64,000 bases of DNA from Ottelia alismoides (GCA_037367405.1 JAZKJV010009330.1:310001-374000); one strand, 5' to 3'. Shown: positions 35,497 to 47,543, numbered from the stretch's first letter. The notes: a model not told the origin generated them from the sequence alone. Numbers and translations are program-made.

Positions 35497-35964
35497 TTAA
35501 AAATCAAAATCAGTTCTTCGAGGTTTGAAATCACATGCTGCCTTATGTTTCAACTGCTTTTTCCTAATGGAGAGAACTTCGGAGTCTGAGTATGAAAGAT
35601 CTTCGTCAACTTGAAATTTCAACCTTATAGAATGAGGCCATTCTTCCTCAAAAGCGATATCCATATCTACATGGGAAGCCTCAAAATTCTTTATGATAAT
35701 GGGGAGATAAATCAAATCTTTAAATCCTGCAGCAAACTTTTGGGTTTTCCTTAGAAGAAAGAAACTAGACATAGAGAATTGACCCCACTTACAAGATATG
35801 TGAGAATATATGGACTGGATATCTTTAAGAAACGGTAAAGGAACTTCTATATCTAATTCTTCTATCAATAAAGCATCCTCCTCAGTTGGCATCACTCTTT
35901 TCAAAGAACTCTTTATCAGCTTGATCTTCCAACATATAGAATTGAGATCCAGACTTTCCTCCAT
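35497..35964 (-). CDS. Extra ORF of Y between integrase and 3' LTR
   Basis: 155 codons without a stop, on the same strand as gag-pol and longer than any other intact frame around it. Start MEESLDLNSICWKIKLIKSS; then a hydrophobic/aromatic middle (FLKDIQSIYSHISCKWGQFS, YLPIIIKNFEASHVDMDIAF), then an acidic stretch (DEDLSYSDSE) and a basic tail (IRKKQLKHKA). No signal peptide or membrane segment is evident, so an envelope-like role is not supported. Position matches the 'additional ORF' that Athila/Tat lineages often carry. The acidic-then-basic tail resembles that of X at 15.7 kb. Family and function are unknown; a real but possibly truncated gene is likely. Confidence 0.6.
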   Translation of the reverse strand: MEESLDLNSICWKIKLIKSSLKRVMPTEEDALLIEELDIEVPLPFLKDIQSIYSHISCKWGQFSMSSFFLLRKTQKFAAGFKDLIYLPIIIKNFEASHVDMDIAFEEEWPHSIRLKFQVDEDLSYSDSEVLSIRKKQLKHKAACDFKPRRTDFDF

Positions 35965-36434
35965 GTGTAACTCTGAAAGATTCTAAGGCAAAACAACCTT
36001 ATAAAGAGAAAGAAGAAATGCTTCAAGGAACCGGCACGATCTCTGAAGACCTTAAACTCAAAAATGATACTGAAGAGAAACAACAAGATTTAATTAAAGC
36101 TTTTATTGAATTTGAATAATTTAATTAGTCTCAATTTCACCCTTAGTTTTGAAAAGAATTTTTGAAAACTTTATCCAAACAATGTCACATAAATATGTAC
36201 ATCTTTAAGACATTTTACAAATGATTTTCTAACCATAACAAATCGTATTTTTGCAAACCATGTAAAATACTTGAAAACCATGTCAAATAATTTTTCAAAA
36301 ATTATTTTCAAAACATTTTACACCAATCAGTTTCGAAAAAGCAATATGATACCCATAACCCCAATACTTGAATTTTTTTTAAAAAAATTATGAGCTATGG
36401 CTAAAGTATATATGCAATATATACGGTAGACTCC
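35965..36434 (-). mobile_element. Y internal spacer, left of solo LTR 1
   Basis: AT-rich, with repeated TTTTGAAAA/ACCATGTAAAATAC phrases similar to E4 61.85-62.08 kb. Ends GCTAAAGTATATATGCAATA, the lead-in to the hairpin array, then target site ACTCC. Confidence 0.55.
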
Positions 36435-39400
36435 TGATGAATCTGTGATTCATTACTCTAAAAGTTGAAAATAGAGCCTTGTTCCTGAGTAATTAGAGGC
36501 ATATTTCCACCTATATTGCATAATTAGCATTCACGCATGCACTGATAACATCTGCATTTTAGCATTTACATATGCATTAAATAAGAAGCCAAAGTCACTT
36601 GTAAAAATCACCTATTTGTATATATTTTATACTAACTCCAAACTCGATAAATTCAACTCCATAGTGTATATATTACTAACACTAATACAAAAAATGCTAA
36701 CTTGTAAAACTGACCAATAAAACCCGAGTCCAAGTTTGAGACCATGGACCTCAAAATACACATACCTCTCTCATACTATCTCTGATCTTGGTCTACTCAC
36801 TTTTATAATAATATACATTCAGAGACCTTCAAAATGAGACCAATTTCATTAAAATCGAAGCTCGCATGAAAAACTTGGGTTTTGGGCCCCCATTGTATAC
36901 TCTATATATCTGTACTATTGTATTTTATCACTTCATTTGACCTCGTTTCCATTTTTGATCAACATGAAACTTGTAGATCTCATCGAGATATACAACTTTT
37001 ATGTTTGAGTTTTTCCAAATTTGGCCATTTTTCCACTCTAATTTCACTTTCTTTTCCGTAATAATCTGATTGGGCCATGTGACACCATCTGGTTGCGCCA
37101 CGCGGCCCAGTACCTTGCATGCCACGTCGCCCTCATTTTCCTCTGTCAGATCGCCTCCTTCCTCTTCTCCACCGTTCATTTTCCGCCCCGTTCATGACCA
37201 TCTGATCATTGTCCAGATCAAATCTGGACCGTTCACCAGCGCGTTCACCATATCGCACCACGTAGCGCTCTCCAACATTGCCCGATCTTCTCCATCAGCA
37301 TCGTTCATTCCCGCTCCATCCATCACCCTCTGATCAAACATATGATGTGATCTCCACCGTTCTCCAGCACCACACCCACATCCCGCTATGTGGCTCGTTC
37401 ATCACCCTTCGATGATACCCACGATCTCATCATGTTCGTTCATCTCTGCCTGCACCTACGTCTGCCACGTGGCACCATCTATCACCCTGCGATCTTTCCC
37501 GCCTGATCTAATCACGATCGCTTCTTCGCGCCCATCTCCTAGCCGTTGGATCGTGAGATCCAATGGCCGTGAAACTGACTTCTTTCTCCAGAGGATCCCT
37601 CGCCAAAGTCGCCCACCTCGATAAGATGTCGTCCCCATTCCATTTTTGACGCCATTACAACCACCATCTCCACTTGATGTTCGACCCATGATGACGCTCG
37701 TACCTCCCTCATCCTCGCCAGCAACCACGCGTGCCATGAACCCCTCTATCTTGCTCCATAATCTCCATGTAAACCTCACCTTCCATCGCCCATACCACCT
37801 CCTTCCCTCTATAAATACCCCGCCTCCAGCCATCGTCACCGGTATCCACCCTTGCACAAGAAACCCTAGAGCTCTTCTATACCTATTTGTGACAGGGATT
37901 AGACGTGAACGTGAGCGAAGACAGTGGTTCTTCTCCGGCGAGCTTCACCGTGCAACAACTCCACCTTCGAGCTGCACGAGCTCGAGCTTCTACCGTCCCT
38001 TAAGAGACGACCGGAGACTCACCCTCGAGCCGCCATTCCCAGGTAGCCTCATCCATCTTCTTCTCTTATCTTCATCTTCTTTTCCTCTGACCATATCCTA
38101 ATTTATTAGGCCTTCTCAATCGTTAACACATTCCACTGACCATCGCCTGAGCTCTGCCTTAGAGCTCTCATCTTCGTGCACCACTTCATTCCTCTTCCTG
38201 ACCCATCGAAGCACTTCCGACCACCGCTCCACCCCTCCAGGCGGAGGAACACACCGACCACTCCACCACTTCTCCCCACATGCCTCACATCACTCAATTG
38301 CTTCACACGAACACGAGCACCATCTTTTTGGCATCCACTATCACTGCAGGTACCATCTTCGACACTGGACGGACCTTCATTGAAGCCGCTTCGAGCTTCT
38401 TCTCCACCAGCCTACGAACCATGGTCGTCTCTTCCAGAACCTCCGGTAATTCTATGAAGCTTCCACCATCACTCCCAGACACTTAGGAGTCTCCGGGGAT
38501 CAACACCAAGCAAGAAACAAGGCGGTGGAGCCAGGAGGGCTTAGCCGGAGCCCAAACAATCCCTTCGCAGGAGGCGACGGTGAGGAGGAGCAGGAGCTAC
38601 AGCTACCGTCTGATCGTCTGGATCGAACGATCCTCAGTGATCCACGTCAACCTCTCCAGCAGCTCCAGATACCATCGGATCGATTGCGATCTGACGGTCC
38701 GTATCATGCCACTTTACCCGCTCTATGAGTCACTGCCACCATTGGATCATCTTAGTTGATGAACCCTAGAAGCACCTCGTCTCCAGCTTCAGCAGCCATT
38801 TGATCATCTCAATCGAACTATCAATATTACGCCACGTCGCTTCCTTCGAGCCTCTTCGCTGCCCCTTAGGCTCGGAGCATCCGAGCCTCATCCGAAGCAA
38901 GGCTGAGCCTACAGAAATCCGAGCCACCACCTGAGCCTCCGACGCCGACCGAGCCTAGTACCTCACGTGGTCCTCACGTGCATTCTGGGTATTTTACACT
39001 GAGGCCCCTACAAGTTTTCCAAATTACGACGCATGTGTTTCGTGGACAATTTGCATACATACCCCGGATATTATAGGTAATTGCATTTTACTCCATGTAC
39101 GCATGTTTAAGAATTAATCAATTTTTATTACTGTTTGTATTTTGGTCCCTGTGTTTGCTTGTTTTTCTAGGCATTCATTTAGCATCAATTTTAAATTCCA
39201 AAAATTGTATGTTGTAGAGAAACTTGTGCTTTATCATTGTGGACACTTATCATATTTTTGCGAGCATCGAGGAATTTATTATTATTTTTATGGAAATTTA
39301 CATAGTTTTGCCACTGTGTGCCTTAAATCCCTTATTAAATTATTTGTTGCTCCAAAAATCACCAAAAAATCACAATAGGTATAGTTTAAGTTGATCTACT

Positions 39401-40058
39401 TTGTGCCCAAAAAATCACATCATTTGCGTACATAACGAGGCCATAATAAATTAATTAGTATTTTGGAAAATTGATTTTTAATAGGTCCAAAATTCATCGT
39501 TTTTAAAGTTTATTAACTTTCCTGGATTAATCTCACATAGACCCATATAGTTAATTTTTGTATCTGAAAATGATTTGATTTGGTATTTATTGAAATTAAT
39601 TTCACAAAAACTACCCTGCATTCATATTTAATTCTTATTTAATTCATTTAGAGTCCAAAAATTCCAAAAAAATGCAGTAGTTTCATTTCATTGCATTTCA
39701 TATTGTGGCCAAGTTTCATCATTTTTGGACTTAGTTTGACCATATTTCAAATTTAACCTCAAATTTGGCTTGAATTGCATCGTATTTTTCTTTAAGTGCA
39801 TAAAAAAACACCAATAATATTCTCCTGAAAATCTAACATCGAAAATGACTTCAAATTAACCTAAGGAAAAATCTGCCTCCATGAGTTCGACCTTGGGCTT
39901 GCCCAAGTAAAATAAAAAAATTACCGCTTGCGTTTAATTCGACATTAATCAAAGTGGTTTTTGAAAAGTCTCGATTTACCCGACTACAACGAACGCACAT
40001 TGAATGTGATCGATAATTCGGTTGAATTATGTAGGGTATATCGAAGCTCGTCAACTCC
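36430..40058 (+). mobile_element. Solo LTR 1 (36435-40053) with ACTCC target duplication
   Basis: 3619-bp LTR in the opposite orientation to its host Y. Starts with palindrome TGATGAATC-TGT-GATTCATTA, ends AGCTCGTCA. Perfect 5-bp duplications ACTCC at 36430-36434 and 40054-40058. Removing the LTR and one ACTCC restores the host sequence: lead-in then ACTCCCCTGTACTTAGC as in E4. TATA candidate TATAAATA at 37810-37817. GC-rich 37.07-38.99 kb gives long shadow ORFs only. No internal region: product of LTR-LTR recombination. Confidence 0.92.
37810..37817 (+). promoter_or_regulatory. Candidate TATA box in solo LTR 1
   Basis: TATAAATA in context CCCTCTATAAATACCCCGCC, plus strand, in the mid-LTR GC-rich block as in Y and W. 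Confidence 0.55.
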
Positions 40059-40431
40059 CCTGTACTTAGCTTTTGCTATGTCCTCATAGCACAAAGTGAT
40101 ATGAAGCCATAGCTCAACTAAGAACAAAATAAGTCACGAGAACTAATGATATGATTACAAGTGAAAATAAATTAAAAGAATTGGTTATAAGAGAATTGGG
40201 AATCATGCCAAACTATACTTAAGATGAGAATAAGTATAAAGATATGAATAAAAATTAGATGACCCGAGGGGAACAACCAGAATGACAAAAGGATCCCCCT
40301 ACACTTAGACTAAAAAAATAGGCCTAAGTATAACGAAGTAAATAATAATTAAGTAGTTAGAGGAATGTGAGAGAGTATGAATCTTTTAGATATGAATCTT
40401 CTGATGACAATCGTGCCTCATCTGATAAAAA
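40059..40431 (-). repeat. Y spacer with hairpin/PPT-like units
   Basis: Begins with the unit CCCCTGTACTTAGC (with duplicated ACTCC) and TTTTGCTATGTCCTCATAGC as in E4 at 62.12 kb. A second unit, CCCCCTACACTTAG...CCTAAGTATAA, is at 40295-40333 with a weaker hairpin. Lies just 3' of the integrase stop. Confidence 0.65.
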
Positions 40432-41240
40432 TTAAATTGACTCAACATGCATGAAGTTAATCAACTCAACGGGAGTTAACCTTTCCTTTGATTCTACAAA
40501 ATGCTTGAGTAACTGCTCGTTAACCAAAAAGGGAAGTGCACTCTCTGAAAGCTCTAAAATCTCTACACTACCATTCTCGTGCACTTTACTTACAATAAAA
40601 GGACCCGTCCACTTTGACTTTAGTTTCCCATGGAATATCCGTAACTTCACATTAAACAACCATACCTTTTGTCCAAGAATAAAGTTCTTGCATCTAATAT
40701 GCTCATAGTGCCACTTCTTAAATTTGTCCTTATAGATCACGTTGTTGTCAAATGCTCTATTACAGATTTCCACTAGTTCATTTAGGTTGAGGTCTCTACA
40801 TAACTTCCCTAAGTGACGTCTCCAATTAATTTTCTTAATTGCCCATTCACATTTGTGTACCAACTCAGCGGGCAAATGACATGGCTTGCCATAAATCATT
40901 ATGAAGGGGGAAGTGCCCAGGGGTGTCTTATAAGCCATCCTGTAAGCCCACAGAACTTGATCAAATAACTGAGACCAATTCTTCCTATCAGGTCGGACTA
41001 ACTTTTGAAGAATTCTTTTCACTTCCCTATTTGAAACCTATGTCGTGTCGTTTGATTCAATGTGGCAAGTACTAGTAATTCTATGCTCAAATCCATAGTC
41101 CTTTGATAAAGATCTCATCATTCCATTAATGAAATTACTACCTCCATCAGATATCAAATCTTTAGGTACCTTGAATTGTGAAATACGAGCCTTTAAAGAA
41201 AAGTAACGGATCCTCCCAATAATATTTTCTTGAATCCGAC
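40432..41240 (-). pseudogene. Y integrase, N-terminal part deleted
   Basis: Minus strand. Visible are the second catalytic region (LISDGGSNFINGMMRSLSKD, about 41.1 kb), then after a stop VSNREVKRIL holding the likely catalytic Glu, then LWAYRMAYKTPLGTSPFIMI and the C-terminal GPFIVSKVHENGSVEI. The open part is 40432-41022. The zinc-binding HHCC domain and first catalytic Asp, which should precede by about 200 residues, are absent: the RNase H-side reading at 41251 is followed within tens of bases by the mid-core. Integrase joins cDNA to host DNA; this copy cannot. Confidence 0.85.
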
Positions 41241-41250
41241 TTGAGTCGGT

Positions 41251-41815
41251 CTATACTGCTCCTAGTCCAGCCATGCGGAACTTGCTTGGAGACAAGGAAG
41301 TAACCATGTTGGCATACCATGGGAGTATGCCAATAACACAAATAGATTCATTTGGAAAGGTCTCTCGTATAGACTCAGAATCAGGAGAATCCTTTAATTC
41401 AATCCTTGAACGATGATCAGCCACTACATTCTTAACTCTAGGTTTATCCTTAATTTCCAGATCAAATTCCTGGAGTAATAATATCCACCTAAGAAGACAC
41501 GCGTTCGCAGTCACTGTATGATCTGTATATATTGTCACTTTGGAGCCTAAAATCACATGCCTAAACATCTCTAAAGCCCAAACTACAACAAACATTTCTT
41601 TCCCAGTCACTGTATAATTTTTCTGAGTTGTATCGAATACCTTGCTTGCCTAGTGAATAGCAATGGGAATCTGATCTCGTCGCTGCCACTATACGGCTCC
41701 TATAGCAAAATGCGAAGCATAATCCATGATCTCAAAGTGAAAAGACAAGTCAGGAGCCTACAGAATCAACGAGTTGCATATCTTCTTTTTAAGGCAATCA
41801 AAGGCATCAAGGCAT
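41251..41815 (-). pseudogene. Y RNase H domain
   Basis: Open part 41251-41610: VTGKEMFVVVWALEMFRHVI, LGSKVTIYTDHTVTANACLL, RWILLLQEFDLEIKDKPRVK and NVVADHRSRIE, the RNase H of Ty3/Gypsy with TDH and ADH motifs. The upstream part (41.61-41.81 kb) with the first catalytic Asp region has stops. RNase H degrades the RNA strand of the RNA:DNA hybrid. Followed by a short linker and the integrase deletion. Confidence 0.82.
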
Positions 41816-41822
41816 TTTTGAT

Positions 41823-42353
41823 CTATAAAGAAGTCGATGTATTTATTTCTAAGAGCTCTGTCAGGGGCCCGACAATCTTTGAAAAATCCTGAATAAATCG
41901 TCTATAAAATCTGACATACCCTAGAAATGACCTTACTGACTTAATGTTGGTGGGTGGATCAAGTTTCTTGATCACATCCACCTTGGAAGGGACAACATCT
42001 ATTCCCTTCTTGGAGATTACGTGCCCTAAACCAATACCCTCCTTAACCATGAAATGACTTTTTTTCCCAGGAGAATACTAGATTCACCTCACTACATCTT
42101 GGAAGCACTCGATCCAAGTGTGCTAAACAAGAACCAAATGAGTCACCATGAACTGAGAAATCGTTCATGAAGACCTCTACGAGTTCACCAACCATTTCGG
42201 CAAACATAACAATCATGCATCTCTTAAAAGTACCTGGGGGCATTACACAACCCAAAAGGCATGCATCTGAATGCATATGTGCCGAAAGGACATGTTAAAG
42301 TGGTCTTTTCCTGATCCTCAGGAGCGGTGTCTACTTGATTGTAGCCGGAGTAC
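41823..42353 (-). pseudogene. Y reverse transcriptase, C-terminal half
   Basis: Continues the RT after solo LTR 2: SGYNQVDTAPEDQEKTT, CPFGTYAFRCMPFGLCNA, then a frameshift at the 5-G run 42236-42240 (one extra base), then PGTFKRCMIVMFAEMVGELV and VEVFMNDFSVHGDSF. The catalytic box is FMND instead of FMDD: an active-site Asp is changed to Asn. Next, from a further frame (41823-42050), IGLGHVISKKGIDV and RSFLGYVRFYRRFI. Strongly Athila/Tat-like RT; inactive. Confidence 0.9.
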
Positions 42354-45300
42354 TGATGAATCTAAGATTCGTCATCTTTATTCATTTATTTTAGCTTAAA
42401 ATCCCTTATAAAACACATGTATATAACACTAACTCCACATTCTTACTAACTTGCATCTGTGTGTACATATTGTATATTTGTATATTATTTTAACCTAAAA
42501 TAAATAAAGAAAGAAAGAAAGGAAAAATAAAGAAAAGAAAATTTTAAAAAGAAGAAGATTGTATATTTGTAATAGATACAGGCTGACCCGAACCCCGAGA
42601 AAAGGTCAAGACTTGACCTGATTGACCAGGAATAAAGTAGGGGAGATAGGGTCCTCAATTAGAAAATCCCAAAAAACAATTTGTGCGTTGTGTATATTTG
42701 TATACTACACTATTTTATTTTGTACCTTAATTGACTCAAATCAAATAACTTTCAAAATCAAATTTTAAATAAAAATGCGTTCTAATTTATAAAAATAATT
42801 GCACAATTAAATCATGTACAGAATAAAAGAAACCACACTTGGAAAAAGCCAATAAGCACTAATTGAAAGACCAATTCCGGCTCCATATGAACTCAAATTG
42901 AACTAATCTCACTTCCACTGTATTCAAAATTAAATTATCTTTAAAATGGCTATGATTTTATAATTTTTGGAGTTACGAGTAAAAAGTTGGTTTTCTGGGG
43001 TGTTTTGTGCAATTTTCCCATGTATTTTGTAAATATTGTATTTGTATATTTATAAATTTTTTTTACTAATTATTTTAAAATAAAAAAAAATTAAACTTTA
43101 AAACAAAAAAAAACTAATTTGCTTATTTACCCATGTAGATAATGTCATATTTGTATATAGCATATGCATATATTTAATTTTCTAAACAACTTCCACAAAA
43201 AAATAAAAAAATTAATTCTTTTATTCAAATAAATAAAGTGACAAAAATTCAAAAAAATTAGTTAATTTTGTAAATTGTTTTATCTCTCTTTATCTTTATA
43301 TCATTTCAATTTTCATCTCTCTTATCTCATTATCCAAAAAAGTCAAAAATTCAAATTTCATCTCCATTATATTTTCTATTTATATGGCTCCTTCTCCCTC
43401 ATTCCAACTTGATCAAACTTTGAGAGAGGAGCCTGATCTCTGAGAGAAATTTTCGTCGTGAAAAGTGCCTAGCCTCCAAGCCGTCCGGTGACAGCGCGCC
43501 GGCCTCGTCGAGGTGATCACGATCATTTCCGCTCCTAAGGTGAGATCCATCGTTATTTTTTCATTTTTATCTAGGTTAATCGTAGTCTTTTTTGTCGCAT
43601 TGTTATTTCATAGTAATTTCATTTTTCTAAATCTTAAAAAAAATTATCACATTTGATCCGCCACCGACTCGGTTTTTTTTCGTCTCACATTTCTATCTCG
43701 ACGAGTTCTTTTCTATCTTACATGATCTATCAACTCCAACCACGCACGGTGGTCGGAGAATCGGATTCGATCCTTTCACTTTTATCGAATCCTCGTTCAT
43801 GTTCCGATTTGTAAATAAATAACAAATATACTAAAAGATTTCCTTTTCTCTAACATTTATTTTGTAGGATAAAATAAAAAATACAAAAAATAAAAAAAAT
43901 TAAAAAAAAAGTTTTTATTTAGTATTTCATTCACTGTTTACAATTCAAAAGAAAAATATAAAAAATATATAAAAACAAAAAAATAAAGAGGGATGGCCGC
44001 CGACCAGGCGTCGCTGCCCCTCCCCTCGGCCATACTTCTCCACGACCTCCTCCAGGACCTCCGCCCCGCCACCATGGGCTGCACTCTCCTGCGCCGTCCC
44101 CGCTCCTCGCCAACGTCGTTCCTCCACCGTGTCCTGCGCGGGTAACTGCCATCGGCCATTACCGCCACGGACTGCCACCAGCCCTGGACGCAGCACCGCC
44201 GACGCCCTCCCTCATCACGTCCCCTCTCAAGCGTCGCCTTTGAAACCTGCGCCTCCCTCCATCTCGCGCCACCGCCTCGCCGTCGCCCTCCTCCGCATAG
44301 CACTCTCCCGCAGGCGACCCCTCTCCATCGACCTCCAACCGGCCAACTTGAAGTTCCTCCATCACCAGACGCTCCATCAGCCACCACCAACGCAAGCGAC
44401 CCCTCTCCATCGACCTCCAGCTGGCTGCCTTGAAGTTCCTCCATCGCCAGACGCTCCATCGGCCACCACCAACGCAAGCAGCCCACCTCCTCCCTCTTGA
44501 GCTCGCCATCGCTGCCGCTTGGGGCGACCCACCTCCACTACTGCCTTTAGTCCCCGCGCCTCCTTGGCCACCGACCAAGGGATGCTCCTCTCGGCCAGCC
44601 TCAGTCGCAGCACCGTCCATTGCCGTTGCATCCTCGAAGCCGCCGCCACCCGCGTGCCTTGGGAGAGGGGGAAGAAGAGGGGTGGCGGCCCATCGTGACC
44701 CCTATTGCTAGTTGGAAACGAAGCAAAAAGAAGAAAGGAACCCTAGGCATTATTTTATTCGAGAAAATATCAATTACGCCCCAAGTTCTCAAAATTACAA
44801 TAAGGCCCTTGTCAGAATCAAGAATAAACTTGGGCAAATTACGTCTGTGCCCCAAGAGATTTCACAAATTGCGTCAAAACCCCTGTATCCAACAACTCAT
44901 GTGTATAGCACGTTTCACCTAGGTAATTTCCACTTTTCATCCTCTTTTTCACTTCTTTTATTTATTTAATGCAAAAACAAGACTTATTTACATTTTAGTC
45001 CCTTTATTCAGACTCTTTAATTTACATGATTTTTTTATTGAAATAAATGTTTATATTAGTCCTAAAATTCTAAAAAAATTAACTCAAACTCCTATAGTGT
45101 GCATTTTCATTGTATAAAAATTTCAGTTCATTTTTTCTTTATTTATTATTATTAAAAAATCATTTTTTGCTTCCTGAAATTTAAAAATTCATTAAAATTT
45201 AAAAATAACTCCAAAAATTCCAAAAAAATTAGTTTTATGTCATTGTCTTTTAATTTTTGTACAAATTTCATATATTATTTATTTATAAAGCCCAAAAAAT

Positions 45301-46017
45301 TTGCAAATACTAAAAATCTTATAAAAATCATAAACATCTCTTCACAAAATTCGAAAATTGTGATTTCACTTCTTGTTTGTAGATATCTGCATTTAGTTTG
45401 TCATAAAAATAATTGTTAGGACTTTTGGGCACTTAAAATATTTTTAAGTGCAAATTACTCCAGGTTGTGCACAATTTCGCATTTTCTCACTGTTTGATTT
45501 TAAAAAATACAAAAACATCTAAAAATTCTACAAAAAGTTGCAAAAACATTTCAAAATCTTTAAAACACAAAAATATTTTCTATGGATTTTTCTGATCATT
45601 TTTTATATAATTGAATAATACAAAAAGAGTTGGTGTATGTATTTCTTGTCTTGTGCTTATTACTCCTTATTTTTAAAAAAATTGTGAAAAGTAAAGTCAC
45701 TAAAAATTTGAAAATCAGAAAACAAAAAAAATATAAATTAAAAAATTAAAAAATTAAAAAGAGAAAAATTCCAAAAAGACTAAGGACAGTTTGCCGTTGA
45801 GATTTCAATTTTCTTTTAATTGATTTTTTATTGATTAATTGAATAACCCTCGGGAATTGTAGCCTCCCTGAGTTCGACCATGTCCGTTATACAGGTAAAT
45901 AAGTAGCTAAAATAAAAAAATCATTTGTTTGTCACGGGATTTTTGGGTATAGCAACGACATCCACACTTTATTTATAATTAATTTTCGATCCTCAAAGAA
46001 CCTCTGCTAACAAGTAC
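42349..46017 (+). mobile_element. Solo LTR 2 (42354-46012) with AGTAC target duplication, inside Y RT
   Basis: 3659-bp LTR. Starts TGATGAATCT-A-AGATTCGTCA (palindrome, one mismatch), ends CTCTGCTAACA. AGTAC at 42349-42353 and 46013-46017. Removing it rejoins RT codons ...CFLDGY and SGYNQ. Same subfamily as the W LTR. The TATA-like TATTTATATGG at about 43378 precedes the GC-rich block 43.4-44.7 kb. Confidence 0.92.
44315..44478. repeat. 82-bp tandem duplication in solo LTR 2
   Basis: Two 82-bp units (44315-44396, 44397-44478), each starting CGACCCCTCTCCATCGACCT and ending CACCACCAACGCAAG, about 90% identical by eye. Makes the shadow ORFs here look repetitive. Confidence 0.85.
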
Positions 46018-46454
46018 CCATCAAGAAAACAGAATAACTCTTTCCCCGCTAATCTCTCCAAAATCTGATCAATAAAAGGTAGGGAAAAGTGATCTTTCTT
46101 TGTCGCAGCATTCAAGCATCTGTAATCGACACAGACGTACCACGATGTAGGTACTCGTGTCGCAATCTCAACTCCCTCCTCAATGGTGACCATCTGACTC
46201 CCTGATTTATTCGGGATAACATGTAAAGATGCCAGCCATTTGGAGTCAGAGATTGGGTAAATAAACCCCGCTCTACACCATTTATCTATTTCTTTCTTAA
46301 CTACTTCCTGAAGATTTGGATTAAGTCTTCTATGAAATTCACGGGAAGGTTTGGGATTATCCTCAACAAAAATGTGGTGTGAGCAAAGTGCGGGATTAAT
46401 ACCCATGAGATCCGAAACAGTCCATCCAATTGCATTATGATTTTTCTCTAACAC
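46018..46454 (-). pseudogene. Y reverse transcriptase, N-terminal half
   Basis: Minus strand: HNAIGWTVSDLMGINPALCS, DNPKPSREFHRRLNPNLQEV, KCW-like AGFIYPISDSKWLASLHVIP, WYVCVDYRCLNAATKKDHFS, LPFIDQILERLAGKELFCFL then DGY, where solo LTR 2 interrupts. Fits the fingers/palm of Athila-type RT, including VDYR. The last residues of the open frame (45993-46012) come from the LTR. An upstream stop separates it from the linker. Confidence 0.9.
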
Positions 46455-46472
46455 TTCTAATAACCTAGCTTC

Positions 46473-46985
46473 CTATTCTACAATCAACCTGGAACTAATG
46501 ATGACAGGAAACTTATTCGTTGGTCCCGTAAGGAAGGAGTACTTGAGGGTAGGCCGTAGTGGGTTCAACTCTGGAAAAGATAAGTAATCAGGTACATCTG
46601 GTTGAACTACCACTGAATTTGAATCAATATTGTGTGGTGGAGAGGAATCATCTATAATGTTGTCCACCAGCTGAACTGAACAATAGGGGGTCGGATCACC
46701 AAAGATATATGGTAATTCGGTCAAAGCCGTGTCTGACTCATCATCTAATTCCCTTGACTGTTCTGAATGAAGGGGAACTGACAAGTCTGAAGGGACTTCT
46801 ATGTCATCAAAGGAATAGGGGAATCATAACTCAAGAACTCTGGCAGAATTTCTTCAACTTCATTGTGTAGACTGTCTTCTCCAGATGAGAAGGTTTCATT
46901 CTGGACTGTTGGGTTCTGAGCCCATATTCTAATTGTGCTGACTACATTGCAGTATGTTTCTGAGAATGAAGAGAAATAAGTACTA
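46473..46985 (-). pseudogene. Y protease-RT linker
   Basis: Open part 46473-46784, acidic: DDESDTALTELPYIFGDPTP, DVPDYLSFPELNPLRPTLKY, then TNKFPVIISSRL, the connector 'LPELKPLP...YPVIISS' that precedes RT in Athila-like elements. Upstream to 46985 is acidic, interrupted by stops. Confidence 0.7.
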
Positions 46986-47446
46986 GACGCTGAATCAAGT
47001 TATTGCCATTCTGGTTGCTTCATCTGTATCTCCACTTCTCTGCCTGGAGAGCGGAACTTCATCATCCCGGTCTGGTAATCAAATGAGGCTCTAGCGGTCC
47101 TAAGGAAGGGTCGTCCAAGGGTAATCTATGAGTCTCTCCAATGATGAGAAACATCCTTATCAATAACAGTAAAATCTACTTTGTAAGCATGTCCCTCGAT
47201 AAAAATAATGACATTCTTGACCATACCCTTAGCCTTTTTCATTGATTTATCCACAAATTGAAGTAGTGCTCTAGATTTATGTAAAGGAACCAACTTCAAT
47301 TTCTTGTAAAAGGCAAAGGGTATTAAATTGATTGAAGAACCATTATCCAAGAGAATGTGTGCAAACGCTATGTCAACAATGTGACTCACAACAAAATGAG
47401 CACCCAAATTTCTCTTCTTCTGTGGCAAGTTTTGGTTCTGTGACAA
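46986..47446 (-). pseudogene. Y aspartic protease
   Basis: Minus: VVSHIVDIAFAHILLDNGSS then INLIPFAFYKKLKLV, QFVDKSMKKAKGMVKNVIIF, KVDFTVIDKD; after a stop region, ITLGRPFLRTARASFDYQTG. Retropepsin with active-site triplet DNG in place of the usual DTG/DLG. It cleaves the Gag-Pol polyprotein in intact relatives. A frame break lies at about 47128. Confidence 0.85.
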
Positions 47447-47543
47447 AATGTTGTGGCAACCAATAAAACATGGGTCTTGATATAGTTGTTCGGTTTCTTC
47501 CTACTAACTCTGCTAGGTGTGCATCTCACCTTCAAATGATGTG

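Noticed and set aside
37070..38990. Long Pro/Ser/Thr-rich ORFs in GC-rich blocks (also 3.5-3.96, 4.6-5.3, 31.4-32.4, 43.9-44.7, 54.5-55.6 and 58.2-60.0 kb)
   Set aside because: They overlap in several frames on both strands, share no frame between related LTRs, and lie in the mid-LTR GC-rich region; low stop density from GC content explains them.
46013..46017. LTR end of solo LTR 2 placed at about 45953 (...CATCCA)
   Set aside because: Only the end at 46012 gives a perfect AGTAC duplication and rejoins the RT codons.
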